Of a stretch of DNA of 64,000 bases, positions 41,002 to 51,258 are shown piece by piece (position 1 is the stretch's first letter; the number at the start of each line of letters is the position of its first letter). The DNA lies in assembly GCA_964019425.1 (NCBI GenBank), contig OZ025811.1, positions 310,001-374,000 on the forward strand. The letters are read 5' to 3'. Source of the DNA: Flectonema sp. DT1601 (lineage: Eukaryota > Euglenozoa > Diplonemea > Diplonemida > Diplonemidae). The notes below the pieces were generated by a model. The model had not been told where the DNA came from, made no database searches, and saw only the letters and a list, made by a program, of their open reading frames with translations. The position numbers and the translations under genes are program-made.

Positions 41002-41195
41002 TTTGACAACGTAAAAAACGGTAACAACCTTGTCATATAAAAGTAGTTGACTGAAACAATATTTGTAGTTGTTAATCACAGAAGAATTACGTTTAGAAAA
41101 GAAAAAAAAGAGGCACCTTGACAAAATGTAAAAAACAGTAACAACATTATGCATTAAAATAAGATAAATATCAAAGTACTTGACTTGAAAAACAT
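41002..41195. repeat. Dispersed repeat, copies 2 and 3
   Basis: Sequence around GTAAAAAACGGTAACAACC and TGTAGTTGTTAATCACAGAA resembles 30511-30630, and a second partial copy follows at about 41130. The spacing and order of words are kept while intervening bases vary. Its nature is unknown. Confidence 0.5.
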
Positions 41196-42727
41196 ATTTA
41201 TAGATAATATTAATAATTATCAGTCAATTAAAAAAAAAGGCAAAAGTTCGTAGGACAACAAACAAGTTGGTTTCGGGCCAAGATTAAAAATTATCTTTCT
41301 TCGGACCATTCCCCTTACTTGCGAATAAAGCAAGGGGGGGACACTGCGGTGTCAGGCCTGTCCTACCCATCGCGTTTGCCCTTCTCAGCCAAGGGAACCA
41401 TATTTATAGATAGATAGATAAGGAAGTCCAATACATTGCGTACTGTGCATCGCTGATACAGCAAACGAAAGAATATCACTGTGGTTGAAAAGAAAACGTA
41501 AAAGGGAAATATATTTTTTTGTCTCATGAACCAGAAGACATTGTCGAATCCGATAACAGAGATGGGGAAAAGAGTACTGACATAGTGTTATATGTCGCTC
41601 TCCCCAGATCGCAGGGTAATTTAACGGTATCGCACACGCCCTTTTTTTTGTTTCCCTTTGAGAGTAATTCCGTTTTTTTTTTTCAAAAAAAAAAAGCCGT
41701 GTTCGTCCCGTTATTGCACACCATTGTCTGTGAGAATGGAAGAAGAAAAAAAAGAAAAGCTTTTGCTACTGTGAGAACATTCTTTTAAATATTGAAAGAA
41801 TGCTCAACGCTCTCCAACACAATTGAATGGCTAATGGGAGCAATAGCAATGGATGGGAAGAGAGAGATAGAAGTTGTGATACAAAAAATAAATTAAAAAT
41901 GCAAATAAAGGTAATCGTGTAACATAAACAGTTCAGGTTCTTATCAAATACTCACATAACTATCACCTGGGTCGCTTGTTATATCGAATTCCGAATCCTC
42001 ATCGTCGTCTGACAAATCTGTTTTTTTTTTTTTTTCGTTAATGAAAATAAACCCCTTTACAAAGAACATAAGAAATCTACATTATGAGCGCTTCGGGTGT
42101 AAGAGAATCCGATCTGTAGATGATGGGACAGGGAAAAAGAAGAATCAGTTTTGTCTTAAACTATACAGAAAATAGTAACACTTGTTGATGTTTTGTTTGT
42201 GTCACGAAACCCGTGAACTGACTTAGACTGATAAAACTAAAAGAGGCTTCGTGCGCTGCCAACATACTGTTTTTTACAATAATTCTTAAATGCAAAAAAA
42301 AAAAAAAAAAAAAAACATACCACAGTTGAATATTTCAACTTCGGTTTTTCTCAGCATTGACATGTCAAGTTTAAATACAACAAGACTGTTCAGACCATCA
42401 CTCTCACCTACAGATACCGTTGTCGTCAGCATTGTTATTTTTTTTTTTGGTGTAGGTGCCTACTATTTGGAAATACTGTTTAATTCTCAACTACATAATA
42501 ATTGCTGCAAGTCTCTTTCGTCACACATGTGGGTACCTGTCAAACTGTAGTAATAGTAGCGACATCATAGTTGTGACTCTGGTATGTAGTTTTTTTATAA
42601 AGTACGAATATCGTAAAAAAAAAAATAAAAAATATAAAAAAATAAATAAATAAAAGGAAGGGCAATAAATATGTATTTCGTCAGGATATTCGCAAACAAA
42701 AGCTTTCGCACCCCTCATTTTCATTTT

Positions 42728-42758
<31 letters not shown>

Positions 42759-43247
42759 CTATTTATCAGAATTTTGGCCAACACGATGCATTCAATATAT
42801 ACTCTAGAGAGAGTAATCTTTCTCAAAAAAAAAAAATGAATATATTTATGTCAGCAGGAAGTCCGAAATACTGATTGCTGTGAACTACAAATCTCTTTGT
42901 ATATAAACATAAGAAAACATAACTTTTAAAAAAAGAAAAAGGGAAGGACACCACCAGCTAATAACCACCCAATGCAGTGGTGGTATTCAACAGATGTGAA
43001 TGGGGATCCTCTAGTCGCTACATAGGCCACTTGATTGTACAATCGCCTCTCAATTAATCGAACAGACGTACCCTTTCACCCGTATAAAAAGAGTAAGCGG
43101 TGTTGGCTTGAAAAAACGACCACCAAAACATTTAAAAAAAAATATATATAAAAAAAAGGAGAAAACCGAAGCAATGCAATGTGAATTGCTGTTATTCTGT
43201 AATTCAATTCTTCCTTCTATAAACAATATATATACAGTGAAGGGTTT

Positions 43248-46010
43248 CTAAGAAGCTGGTCGGACGTCGGTAACCTCACCTAACGGAGAGCGGTAGCCAA
43301 GTACCATTGTCCAGCCTTCTGGGAGTGGCTTTCCTTCTTTGAGACTGCTGAGAGAGTGGTTTAGGTCTTCTAAAGTACGCTTTCGGGGATCTGTTGTTCG
43401 GGTAACAGATCTTCTTGATTGTAATTGAGGAATAGCTGCTGCATCCTTTGAACCTAATTTACCCCAAACTTGAAAAACTACTCTCCTTGCATTCAGAGCT
43501 TCTATGAACTCATTGTCAACTAGTTGCGTGTGTTTCTTTTGCCAATTGTACTCAGGTGTGAACGTTGCCGTCGTTGAGGAAGGACAAGCGCTCCATTCTT
43601 CAGTCGGATCAGAAATATCAATTTTGTAACGAATCCAAACGTCTTCATATTTACAAACTGCACCTTCTTTCAAGTCAACATCAAACACGATACTTTTAAT
43701 TTTTATTAAATACGCGATTTCCTTACCAAGTAACTCGGACGGACTATCAACGAATGGGTCGTCCTCATCACACTCATCAGACCAAGGGCCTTCTTCTCCT
43801 TTATCGTTTAAAGGACATATGGCTAGTTTAATACGGCCTACTTGTGAACCGTCTTGGGTGTTTATTTTGTATTCGCCTGCGTTTTCAATCATGTTACCGA
43901 GTGACTGCATCCATACATCAGACTCACCAATTAATTGAGGTTCGAAGTCTTCGAAAGGGGAATCACCTTCTGGTTCTTCGAAGGCTTCTCCTTTGTCATT
44001 TTGAGTCTGCCATATTTGCCAGATTCTAACCATCTCTACAAGTCGAAGGTTGAACTTTTCACTTGGCCATGCTAGTACTCCATGAGGAAGTTGGACGTAG
44101 ACTACAACACTATCTTCTCCCGATACTCTGTTCTTTACTAGCTTTGGCTCAAATGCGATTTGCTTCTCAAGGTCTGCAGCGATTATCCTCGCTTGTTCTA
44201 CCTTCTTCAGAGCATCTGATAGACGGGTTCCTAACTCCTTGCCCATTCCCTTTTCTGATTTTTCATTCTCAGCAAACAAATAATCCGGTGGTGCTTCAAA
44301 AGTCTCACCCTTGTCTTCCATTCCAGGAAATACAAATCTGAAAGCATAATTATTACCAAGCCACACTCTACAGTTGTGAGTAATCTCTATCTTATTCTCT
44401 ATTTGAGCACCATTGATAGTTGTCGCAGCGTCAGGAGGACCTTCTATAAAACACTGACCAGCTTCTTTATCCCAAGTGATGACTGCATGTCCTCTGATAA
44501 TTCCCATGCCGTTGAATTCAACATCTGGGGGGTCAGACTTGTTAGAGCGACCAATCTTTGTAGTACCTTCTTGGAATGCATATGTTAGGGTTTCAGCAAG
44601 TCTGCTGTCTTCGTTGAGGTTGCGAAGATGAGGAACAGATATTTCCTCAACTTTGATCATTGGACCAAGTTCAGATTCATACTCTGCATCCATCTGTGCT
44701 CTGATTGCATCATCATCACCATCCCCACTATTAAGTTTTGCGATTTGTCTTTCAAAATCTTCTCGGAGTTGCTTTTCAGTTTCCTCCTGTTCTTCTAACA
44801 GTTTTTGTAATTCAACAGCTTTCTCAGTCGGTGGCACAGCTTTTCCCTCTGCAGCTGCTCGTAGGATATCAATTTCTTCTTGCATTACTCTTTTCATCTC
44901 TTCCATTTCCTTCTTTATTTCGGCTACCGGATCTTGTGTCACATTCTTTTTTGCTTTAATTTTAACCATCTTAATTCTTTCAGCAAAACGGAGAGTTGAC
45001 ATCGACTCGTCATAGCAGATTGAAGCAGGTGACACGGCTGCTATCATAATGACCTTTCCATTAGTCATTGAACCTTGTAATAGTAAGGTTAGTTTACTGT
45101 CTCGGAAATTTGGTCTCTTTCCTTCAGATAAAGCTTTGATTGTTGATCCTAAAGCAGTTAGTGATAGGTTAATAGCATTTCCTTCTTTTAACATTTGACC
45201 CGTAGTGCCCGCGCTTTCAGAACGTTCGCTTCCAGCCAAGTCAACTAAGTTGATTTTAGCAGTAATGGTCTCAGCTTGTTTTGCTTCGGCGGAAGTTCTC
45301 TTCTGTCTTTGATAGTTGATTGTGTAGATTGTATGAGCGCGTGAGGATTCTGGATTTAGAGCGTGAGATCCAACGGATCTATTTTTATCAGCTATGGTAA
45401 AAGCTTGTTCGATATCAGTATAGCATCCACATGGTCTTGTCACAGTGTCAACGACATAACCATCTTTTGTTAGACGAGGTTTGTGACCATTCGGAGGCCA
45501 TTTACTTCTAACTTCAAGAAGATCATTTATCATTTCACAATAGACTTCAACAACTTGAATTGATATTTGATATTTAACAAGCGGATCATCTCTTTCAGTA
45601 TCTCTCAGTCTAAATATTTCAAGACAAGATCTCGGGATAATTCCTTGCATAGTTGGTGGGTCTGCCTTTCCCAACATTGAGAATGACTTTCCTGCTCCAG
45701 TCTGTCCGTATGCGAAGAGGCATACGTTTCGACCTTCCAGTGCACAATACAGTACAGGCTTACCAAGTGAGTTAAATACAGTGTCTTGAGTTGCGTAGTC
45801 ACCGATTCCTTCTTCAGTCTCGGAGTGCGACTGAAACGAAAAATCAAAAGCGAAACAATTCTCCTTCCCCGTTTCCGGGTGTACAATAAACGTCTTTGAA
45901 CCTTTATCTTCTTGTTGCATCCTCACGACGCGAAATGCTCCTGCGTTTTTCTCTCTTCCATTGAAGAGCCTCATGCGGACAGCGACCTTAACACTTTCCT
46001 CTTCCGCCAT
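43248..46010 (-). CDS. Kinesin-3 family motor with FHA domain
   Basis: From the ATG at 46010 the protein has 920 residues (three more upstream codons are open but lack an ATG; numbering here follows the longer frame). The motor domain spans about residues 10-355, with P-loop GQTGAGKS (105-112), switch I NPESSRAHT and switch II DLAGSERSE (260-268). A short coiled coil follows (about 365-435). An FHA domain lies at about 485-565 (TTKIGRSN, RGHAVITW, INGAQIENK), the hallmark of kinesin-3. The tail has kinesin-associated segments but no PH domain. It should be a plus-end microtubule motor for vesicles or flagellar cargo. An acceptor-like ACCAG lies 22 nt before the ATG. Confidence 0.93.
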   Translation of the reverse strand: MAEEESVKVAVRMRLFNGREKNAGAFRVVRMQQEDKGSKTFIVHPETGKENCFAFDFSFQSHSETEEGIGDYATQDTVFNSLGKPVLYCALEGRNVCLFAYGQTGAGKSFSMLGKADPPTMQGIIPRSCLEIFRLRDTERDDPLVKYQISIQVVEVYCEMINDLLEVRSKWPPNGHKPRLTKDGYVVDTVTRPCGCYTDIEQAFTIADKNRSVGSHALNPESSRAHTIYTINYQRQKRTSAEAKQAETITAKINLVDLAGSERSESAGTTGQMLKEGNAINLSLTALGSTIKALSEGKRPNFRDSKLTLLLQGSMTNGKVIMIAAVSPASICYDESMSTLRFAERIKMVKIKAKKNVTQDPVAEIKKEMEEMKRVMQEEIDILRAAAEGKAVPPTEKAVELQKLLEEQEETEKQLREDFERQIAKLNSGDGDDDAIRAQMDAEYESELGPMIKVEEISVPHLRNLNEDSRLAETLTYAFQEGTTKIGRSNKSDPPDVEFNGMGIIRGHAVITWDKEAGQCFIEGPPDAATTINGAQIENKIEITHNCRVWLGNNYAFRFVFPGMEDKGETFEAPPDYLFAENEKSEKGMGKELGTRLSDALKKVEQARIIAADLEKQIAFEPKLVKNRVSGEDSVVVYVQLPHGVLAWPSEKFNLRLVEMVRIWQIWQTQNDKGEAFEEPEGDSPFEDFEPQLIGESDVWMQSLGNMIENAGEYKINTQDGSQVGRIKLAICPLNDKGEEGPWSDECDEDDPFVDSPSELLGKEIAYLIKIKSIVFDVDLKEGAVCKYEDVWIRYKIDISDPTEEWSACPSSTTATFTPEYNWQKKHTQLVDNEFIEALNARRVVFQVWGKLGSKDAAAIPQLQSRRSVTRTTDPRKRTLEDLNHSLSSLKEGKPLPEGWTMVLGYRSPLGEVTDVRPAS

Positions 46011-46277
46011 GTTGGACACTTACTAGTGCTTCCTGGTAGGTGGGTAAGTTATCTATTGTAATGAAATAAAGGCTCATAATACACAAAAATCATCCCTCCA
46101 ACAGACGTAATAATTTTTGCTGAAGAGGGGATGTAAAGAATACTAACACACTAATAAAACACAACTAACAAGGTAATCTAATTCTAGTTAATTAAGTGTA
46201 ACAGAAATAACAAAACGTAACTTTTCAGAGGATGGTTGAAAAACCTTCCAAAAAAAAAAAAAAAAAATAAATAGGTT

Positions 46278-48896
46278 TTAGTAAACGCAATTAAACTGAT
46301 CAACCGACGTATCACAACGATATATTACTATCACTCTACTCTTTGGTGGTGTTCTTGCTGGAATTGGAGATCCACCCGCACCAAGAGCTCGTTTTTTGTA
46401 TGACAACTCTGATGCGATTACAAGGGCACGTTTCCTGCTGTCAACAAATACTAAGCTTTCAATCGATTTCGATAATTTAAATAAAAGTTCGTAAAGTGAG
46501 TTGGATCCAAAAGTTTGTTTGTTCTCTATCAAGTATGGAGGAGGATGAATTAATTTATTATTCCCTGTAAGAACTGCTTTTATCGAACGCATCGAATGTC
46601 GTGTTGCAGTCATTTGAAAGAGAGTAAAGTGACCTTCATTTCGTGGACAATCAGGCTGATCTTCAGCACTAGGAGGACACAGTTCACTGATAGCTTGGAT
46701 CACAAAATTTAGAGACATTCGTTCACGAAGGACTTGCAAAGCAAACCAAAGAGGACCAACTTCCCCGTAATCTTCGTCGTCAACTGTGAAAACGTTAATA
46801 GCTGCTCCAAGATTCAGCATTAGTGTTGCGAATTCCCATTTTCCCTCTTTACATGCCAACAGTAAAGGAGACAATCCTCCTTTGCGTGATTCAAGATCAG
46901 CCCCAGCCTTGTGAAGAACTCTACAGAGGGCTTCAGAATTCAACATGACAGCCTCATTCAATGCTAATATCGGAATTCGTTTTCCAAGTACGACAGACTC
47001 ATTTGGTGATGCTCCAGAAGCTAATAAAGATTTCACAACTGGAATCAAATTACTTTCTGAAAAAGTATTCATAGCTGCTGTTAATGGAGGAAGACTGCTT
47101 TCACCAGCAATATTAGGATCAGCCCCCAACGACAACAACAACATCACAACTTCCTTCTGCTTACCAACAATAGCTGCTTGAAGTGGTGTAGCTGATTGAA
47201 GAAGACCATCAAAGTCAGAAATAGAACCAACGCAATTAATAAGCTGACGATTCTTTCCATCGTCAGATTGCAGTAGAAGTTCAAGACAGTTGGCACATCC
47301 AAATAAAGATGCTGTTAGAATTGAGTTTGAATCGGGAGAGACGTTCTGTCCTATAAAGAAATGAACAATTTGAAGCTTGTTTAGATCAGACAAAACTTCT
47401 GATCGCAACGTATGTGAGATCAGATCTGCTGACAGCTCTGGTTCAAGAGAGAGAAGAACTTCAACAGCTCTTAATGACCCGACAGTTAGAGCGTGTCCTA
47501 AAGGACCGTCTTTTATGAATTTTGAAGTTAGTTTTTTTGAAAGCATTCGAAGTGATGAAAGTTCTCCAGAATCGATAATTTGATTTATTGTATCCACAGA
47601 CAAGGTAACGTCTCGACAAGTCAACAAAAGTGACAACACTTCTAAATGACCCTTTCCAGCTGCTAACCCTACAGGTGATACGTTACTTAACAGTGGAGTT
47701 TTACCATTAACGAAAGCTCCACCTGTTAGTAGTAGTGACGTAGATCTCGTATCACCGTTTTCAGCCGTGTGATGAAGAGCTGTCCAACCATAGTTGTCAC
47801 AGACATTTACATCAACACCCCGTGATATTAATATTTCTAAGCAATCTGTAGAACGTGTTTGGGCAGCTATCTGTAAAGGACTTCTTCCATAGTCATCTTT
47901 TAGATCTAGGCATCTACTATAATCCCAAGATAGTTCTTCGATTAGACTTTCTCTCTCTGAGTTACACTGTGTTAAATGATTAATAGAACTACCGGATTGC
48001 ATTGCTTTCGATAATTCATCAAATTTTTCTTTTAATCGAATTACTTTAGTCTCTTTGACTGTGTCGAGTATCTGTAAAAGACTGTTCTTCTTTCCGAATC
48101 CACATGCGAAATGAATTGCCGTCAGTCCTAAGGAATCTTTATCACATGGATGCATTCCAGGTATTACTATTTCATTACTGAATATTGCTTCATGACAATC
48201 TGACCAGGACAAACTATCCTTATTAGCACCTTCTGCTAACAGGATTTTAATAGCGTTCTCATTGAAATGATGAGCAGCAGATTGGAGAGGTTTGTGTGTT
48301 TTAGATTCAGATGAAGAATTATTGTTGTCGTGGACGCTGTGTCGCATCCTTCTGTCTGATAATGAAATAGAACATTCTTTCTCTAAGAGATCGTTTTTCA
48401 TGAATTGAAACGAATCCCATTGTACTAAAACACTTAACGTTTTTTCAGAATCACATCTGGCTGCGACGTGAAGAGCAGTTTCCCCAAACTCATTAGTAGC
48501 AGCAAGGAGAGAAGCTGCATGAGACTCGAGAAGTGCTACAACTGTCGGTTGATTACTTTCAATTGCAATATGAAGAACAGTTGACTCTGTGTTATCAATT
48601 TGCTTACTACTCAACAAGTTACAATACTGTAAAAGTAATTCAACTGTTTCAACAGAACCATTTACCACCGCAAGCATTATCGGTGTTTTCCCTTGAGATT
48701 GCCTTGAATCAACATCAGCACCCCTGTCTATTAGGTCTTGACATTGGTTAACATCATTATGCCATGCCGCCATATGTAAAAGGGTGCAACCACTATTATT
48801 AAGTGATCCCAGAGAGTAATTCATTTCATCATTTGTTTTTATAATACCTCCTTCAGCATTGTTATTGATTGTTGGAGAGTCCTGTTCTCCTCCCAT
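46278..48896 (-). CDS. Large ankyrin repeat protein
   Basis: A protein of 872 residues made almost entirely of ankyrin repeats, about a dozen or more. Clear ones are GCTLLHMAAWHNDVNQC, KTPIMLAVVNGSVETVELLL, ETALHVAARC, LTAIHFACGFGKK, RSPLQIAAQTRSTDCLEIL, WTALHHTAENGD, ATPLQAAIVGKQKEVVMLL and LSPLLLACKEGKWEFATLML. There is no catalytic domain, signal peptide or membrane segment, so it is a scaffold or interaction protein with unknown partners. The basic C-terminal 30 residues are unique. The start ATG follows an A-rich leader. Confidence 0.9.
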   Translation of the reverse strand: MGGEQDSPTINNNAEGGIIKTNDEMNYSLGSLNNSGCTLLHMAAWHNDVNQCQDLIDRGADVDSRQSQGKTPIMLAVVNGSVETVELLLQYCNLLSSKQIDNTESTVLHIAIESNQPTVVALLESHAASLLAATNEFGETALHVAARCDSEKTLSVLVQWDSFQFMKNDLLEKECSISLSDRRMRHSVHDNNNSSSESKTHKPLQSAAHHFNENAIKILLAEGANKDSLSWSDCHEAIFSNEIVIPGMHPCDKDSLGLTAIHFACGFGKKNSLLQILDTVKETKVIRLKEKFDELSKAMQSGSSINHLTQCNSERESLIEELSWDYSRCLDLKDDYGRSPLQIAAQTRSTDCLEILISRGVDVNVCDNYGWTALHHTAENGDTRSTSLLLTGGAFVNGKTPLLSNVSPVGLAAGKGHLEVLSLLLTCRDVTLSVDTINQIIDSGELSSLRMLSKKLTSKFIKDGPLGHALTVGSLRAVEVLLSLEPELSADLISHTLRSEVLSDLNKLQIVHFFIGQNVSPDSNSILTASLFGCANCLELLLQSDDGKNRQLINCVGSISDFDGLLQSATPLQAAIVGKQKEVVMLLLSLGADPNIAGESSLPPLTAAMNTFSESNLIPVVKSLLASGASPNESVVLGKRIPILALNEAVMLNSEALCRVLHKAGADLESRKGGLSPLLLACKEGKWEFATLMLNLGAAINVFTVDDEDYGEVGPLWFALQVLRERMSLNFVIQAISELCPPSAEDQPDCPRNEGHFTLFQMTATRHSMRSIKAVLTGNNKLIHPPPYLIENKQTFGSNSLYELLFKLSKSIESLVFVDSRKRALVIASELSYKKRALGAGGSPIPARTPPKSRVIVIYRCDTSVDQFNCVY

Positions 48897-49316
48897 TTTT
48901 TTTTTTCTTTTTCTGTGTCGTTTGGGTGTTAAAGTAATACAATGATCACAGTAATAGAAGTCTTCAACACGTTTTTTTAGATTTTAATATTTCTTTTCTG
49001 TTTAAGTGAATAGTAGTGAAGAACAACAGAAATCATACTCAAAAAAAAAAAAATAGACCCCCTTTGGGGGACGCGGATTAATCCTTTTGCAACACAGTTC
49101 TGAGCAATAACAAAAAAAAACACATATTTTACACAGAGAGACCAGTTAAGTTAATGAAAAAAGAAAAGACATAAAGAAATTAATTAAAAAAAAAACGACT
49201 CAGAACGAAGCAAAAAAAGGAGAAACGAAAGAACACAACCACGGTGGAGATTGTGCTCTTCTATATTAGTGGATAAGCGCTGTCTACAAATGAAGTAGAA
49301 CGGCATAAATAAATTT
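48897..49316. other. Intergenic region with CCCCC/GGGGG hairpin
   Basis: At 49058-49070 an A-rich stretch is followed by CCCCCTTTGGGGG, a short strong stem in AT-rich DNA between the 3' end of the hydrolase gene and the ankyrin start. Nothing else is recognised. Confidence 0.5.
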
Positions 49317-50516
49317 CTACTGCAAAGTTGTTTTCTTGATGTTAGATTTGATTACCTTCTCCATGTCATTCAATAAAATAGAAGTTTTCTTATAATTAGT
49401 CAACTGAGTGATAATATCAACGTGGCCATGAGGTATCTTATAGTCGAGCGATGTCTTAACAGAAACAGATGACAGAATGTCACGAAGTACATGTGACTGA
49501 CCATCTGGTACAGACAAATCACGAGAACCATGATAAAAATGAGCTGAAGGGAAATCACACAACAATTGCGTTGTACAAAAAGCTCCTTTGTGACGAATAA
49601 TCATATCTAGCAGACAGGTTGGAGAGGAAGACTCAAAATGACCAAAAGTTGCATTCTTCATCGGACTCACCTGATGAACACCACGAGCAGACTCATACTC
49701 CAAATGCTGTCTAATGTCATACACTCCCGAGACTAAAAACAAGGCTCTAGTTCTATTCCCTCCGGTTTTATTTATTTTATCGAATCGAATCGATTGAGGA
49801 AGAGGAACACCACGGCTGCTTAAATCTGGAAGCGACTGAAATGAAGGAAGCAGCGTTGGAGGTTCCTGCATTTTATAATCTGAAGGCGAAATAGGATTTG
49901 ATTCGATGATTGTGTCAACAGAGTCACCAAGGAATAACCGAAGGTGATATAACATGACAAGATGAGCTCCTGCTGAATGACCCATCCAATAAATATCTGT
50001 TGATTCATCAAACGTGTTGTGTGTGAATTTGTCTGCAGCTTGCATTTGAAGAGCCATTTCGGTCATACTCGCATCTGGATAATAACTATAGTCTGGAACA
50101 ACGACATGAACGTCAAGGGATTTACAGATTCTCTGAGCTATTAAAGAATACATCCAACGACTTCCACTTCCCCAAGCACCGCCGTAGACAAATATAACGA
50201 CTGGGCTTGTAGGATCGTCAGTTCTGTAGATGTCAGCTTGTAGAGATGTATTCTTTAATCTCGTATAAACTTTACTCTCAACACTCTGATAGTAGAATAG
50301 TAATTTAATTCCAGTTGGAATTTCCCCAATGTAGAAGATCAAATCTTCAATACTATACGCAACTAATTTTATAAAATTAAAAACATTTCCAGAACAATAA
50401 GTAAGCAGCAAGTGCAACCATCTCATTAACAGAAACGGAAACACAAATGGAAATGCCAATAACAAAAAAGGAGAGGCTACGATTGCAACTAAGACCGCAG
50501 AGGTTCCGATTAACAT
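49317..50516 (-). CDS. Membrane alpha/beta hydrolase, prenylcysteine methylesterase-like
   Basis: A protein of 399 residues. Two hydrophobic N-terminal segments (about 4-30 and 30-55) indicate membrane anchoring. The hydrolase core follows: oxyanion segment FVYGGAWGSG (Tyr where many relatives have His), nucleophile Ser in GHSAGAH, an Asp candidate in SRDLSVPDGQSH and the His in PHGHVDII. The YGGAW plus GHSAGAH combination resembles isoprenylcysteine methylesterases and related carboxylesterases, so it may de-methylate prenylated proteins or cleave another ester at the endomembrane. Substrate is inference. A CCCTTTTGTAG acceptor-like site lies 44 nt before the ATG. Confidence 0.82.
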   Translation of the reverse strand: MLIGTSAVLVAIVASPFLLLAFPFVFPFLLMRWLHLLLTYCSGNVFNFIKLVAYSIEDLIFYIGEIPTGIKLLFYYQSVESKVYTRLKNTSLQADIYRTDDPTSPVVIFVYGGAWGSGSRWMYSLIAQRICKSLDVHVVVPDYSYYPDASMTEMALQMQAADKFTHNTFDESTDIYWMGHSAGAHLVMLYHLRLFLGDSVDTIIESNPISPSDYKMQEPPTLLPSFQSLPDLSSRGVPLPQSIRFDKINKTGGNRTRALFLVSGVYDIRQHLEYESARGVHQVSPMKNATFGHFESSSPTCLLDMIIRHKGAFCTTQLLCDFPSAHFYHGSRDLSVPDGQSHVLRDILSSVSVKTSLDYKIPHGHVDIITQLTNYKKTSILLNDMEKVIKSNIKKTTLQ

Positions 50517-51258
50517 GGTTTTTGTTGTTTTTTTTTTTGTTCAAAGTTGTATCTGAGGGGCTACAAAAGGGATAATAAGTAACCGAAATCCGAATGAACT
50601 GGCGAACACTTCGAGAATCCGAACGTTTTGAGCTCTATGACCAATAGATGACAAATAAAGTAATGAAATCATTTGTTGATGTTGTGTGCTGTATTCTAAG
50701 ACATGTAACATATCAAACTGCTCAAGAAAACTAAATACAAACTCAAGAAAGAGCTTTCTATAATATCATTGGGATGGGAAAACGGTACAACAGGGGAGAT
50801 ATATTCTATACAAAAAAAAAAAAAAAAAAAAAAAAAAAACTATTCAGTATTCAGGGATGGGTTTAAGAATTGAGAAAAAGAATTCTAACAAATTTTTTTT
50901 TTTTTTAAAAAACTCGGTTTCTACAAACCAAGGTCCAACAAACAACAGGTAGCAACAGAAATGCATACCCTAAGCATTGTCGTGTCCTTTTAATTTTTGT
51001 TCTTTTTTTTTTTTTCCATTTCATTCACTCATTTTAACAAGGCACCACAGAAATCCACAGCGAAAGAAATCGCAAGCAAAAAAAAAAAAAAAAAAAATAA
51101 CAATAATAAATAAAAACAAGGAACGCAATGCAGATGATACTTAGTAAAGCAGTACGAGTGATTTTGATAAAAGAGTTATTGACAATAAGAGTAGTCGATG
51201 TTCTTACTTCGAGTCAAAACCTTAATCGTTGATAATGATTACTTGTGAAGGTTTTCTA
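50517..51258. other. Intergenic region rich in homopolymer runs
   Basis: A-runs at 50814 (26 nt) and 51078 (19 nt) and T-runs near 50890 and 51005. No gene is seen. Confidence 0.4.

Larger units (their letters stand above)
38972..43247. other. Gene-poor 4.3-kb region
   Basis: I can support no coding gene here. It is dense in homopolymer runs (T-runs at 39579, 39831 and 42728; A-run at 42293). It contains a MITE-like inverted repeat (39101-39211), two to three copies of a dispersed repeat also found at 30.5 kb (41002-41195) and a GC-rich hairpin cluster (41325-41390). Short open frames on both strands are low-complexity. Confidence 0.6.

Noticed and set aside
41519-41788. 89-codon plus-strand frame
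   Set aside because: Largely low-complexity (Phe and Lys runs from poly(T)/poly(A)) without motif or conservation evidence.
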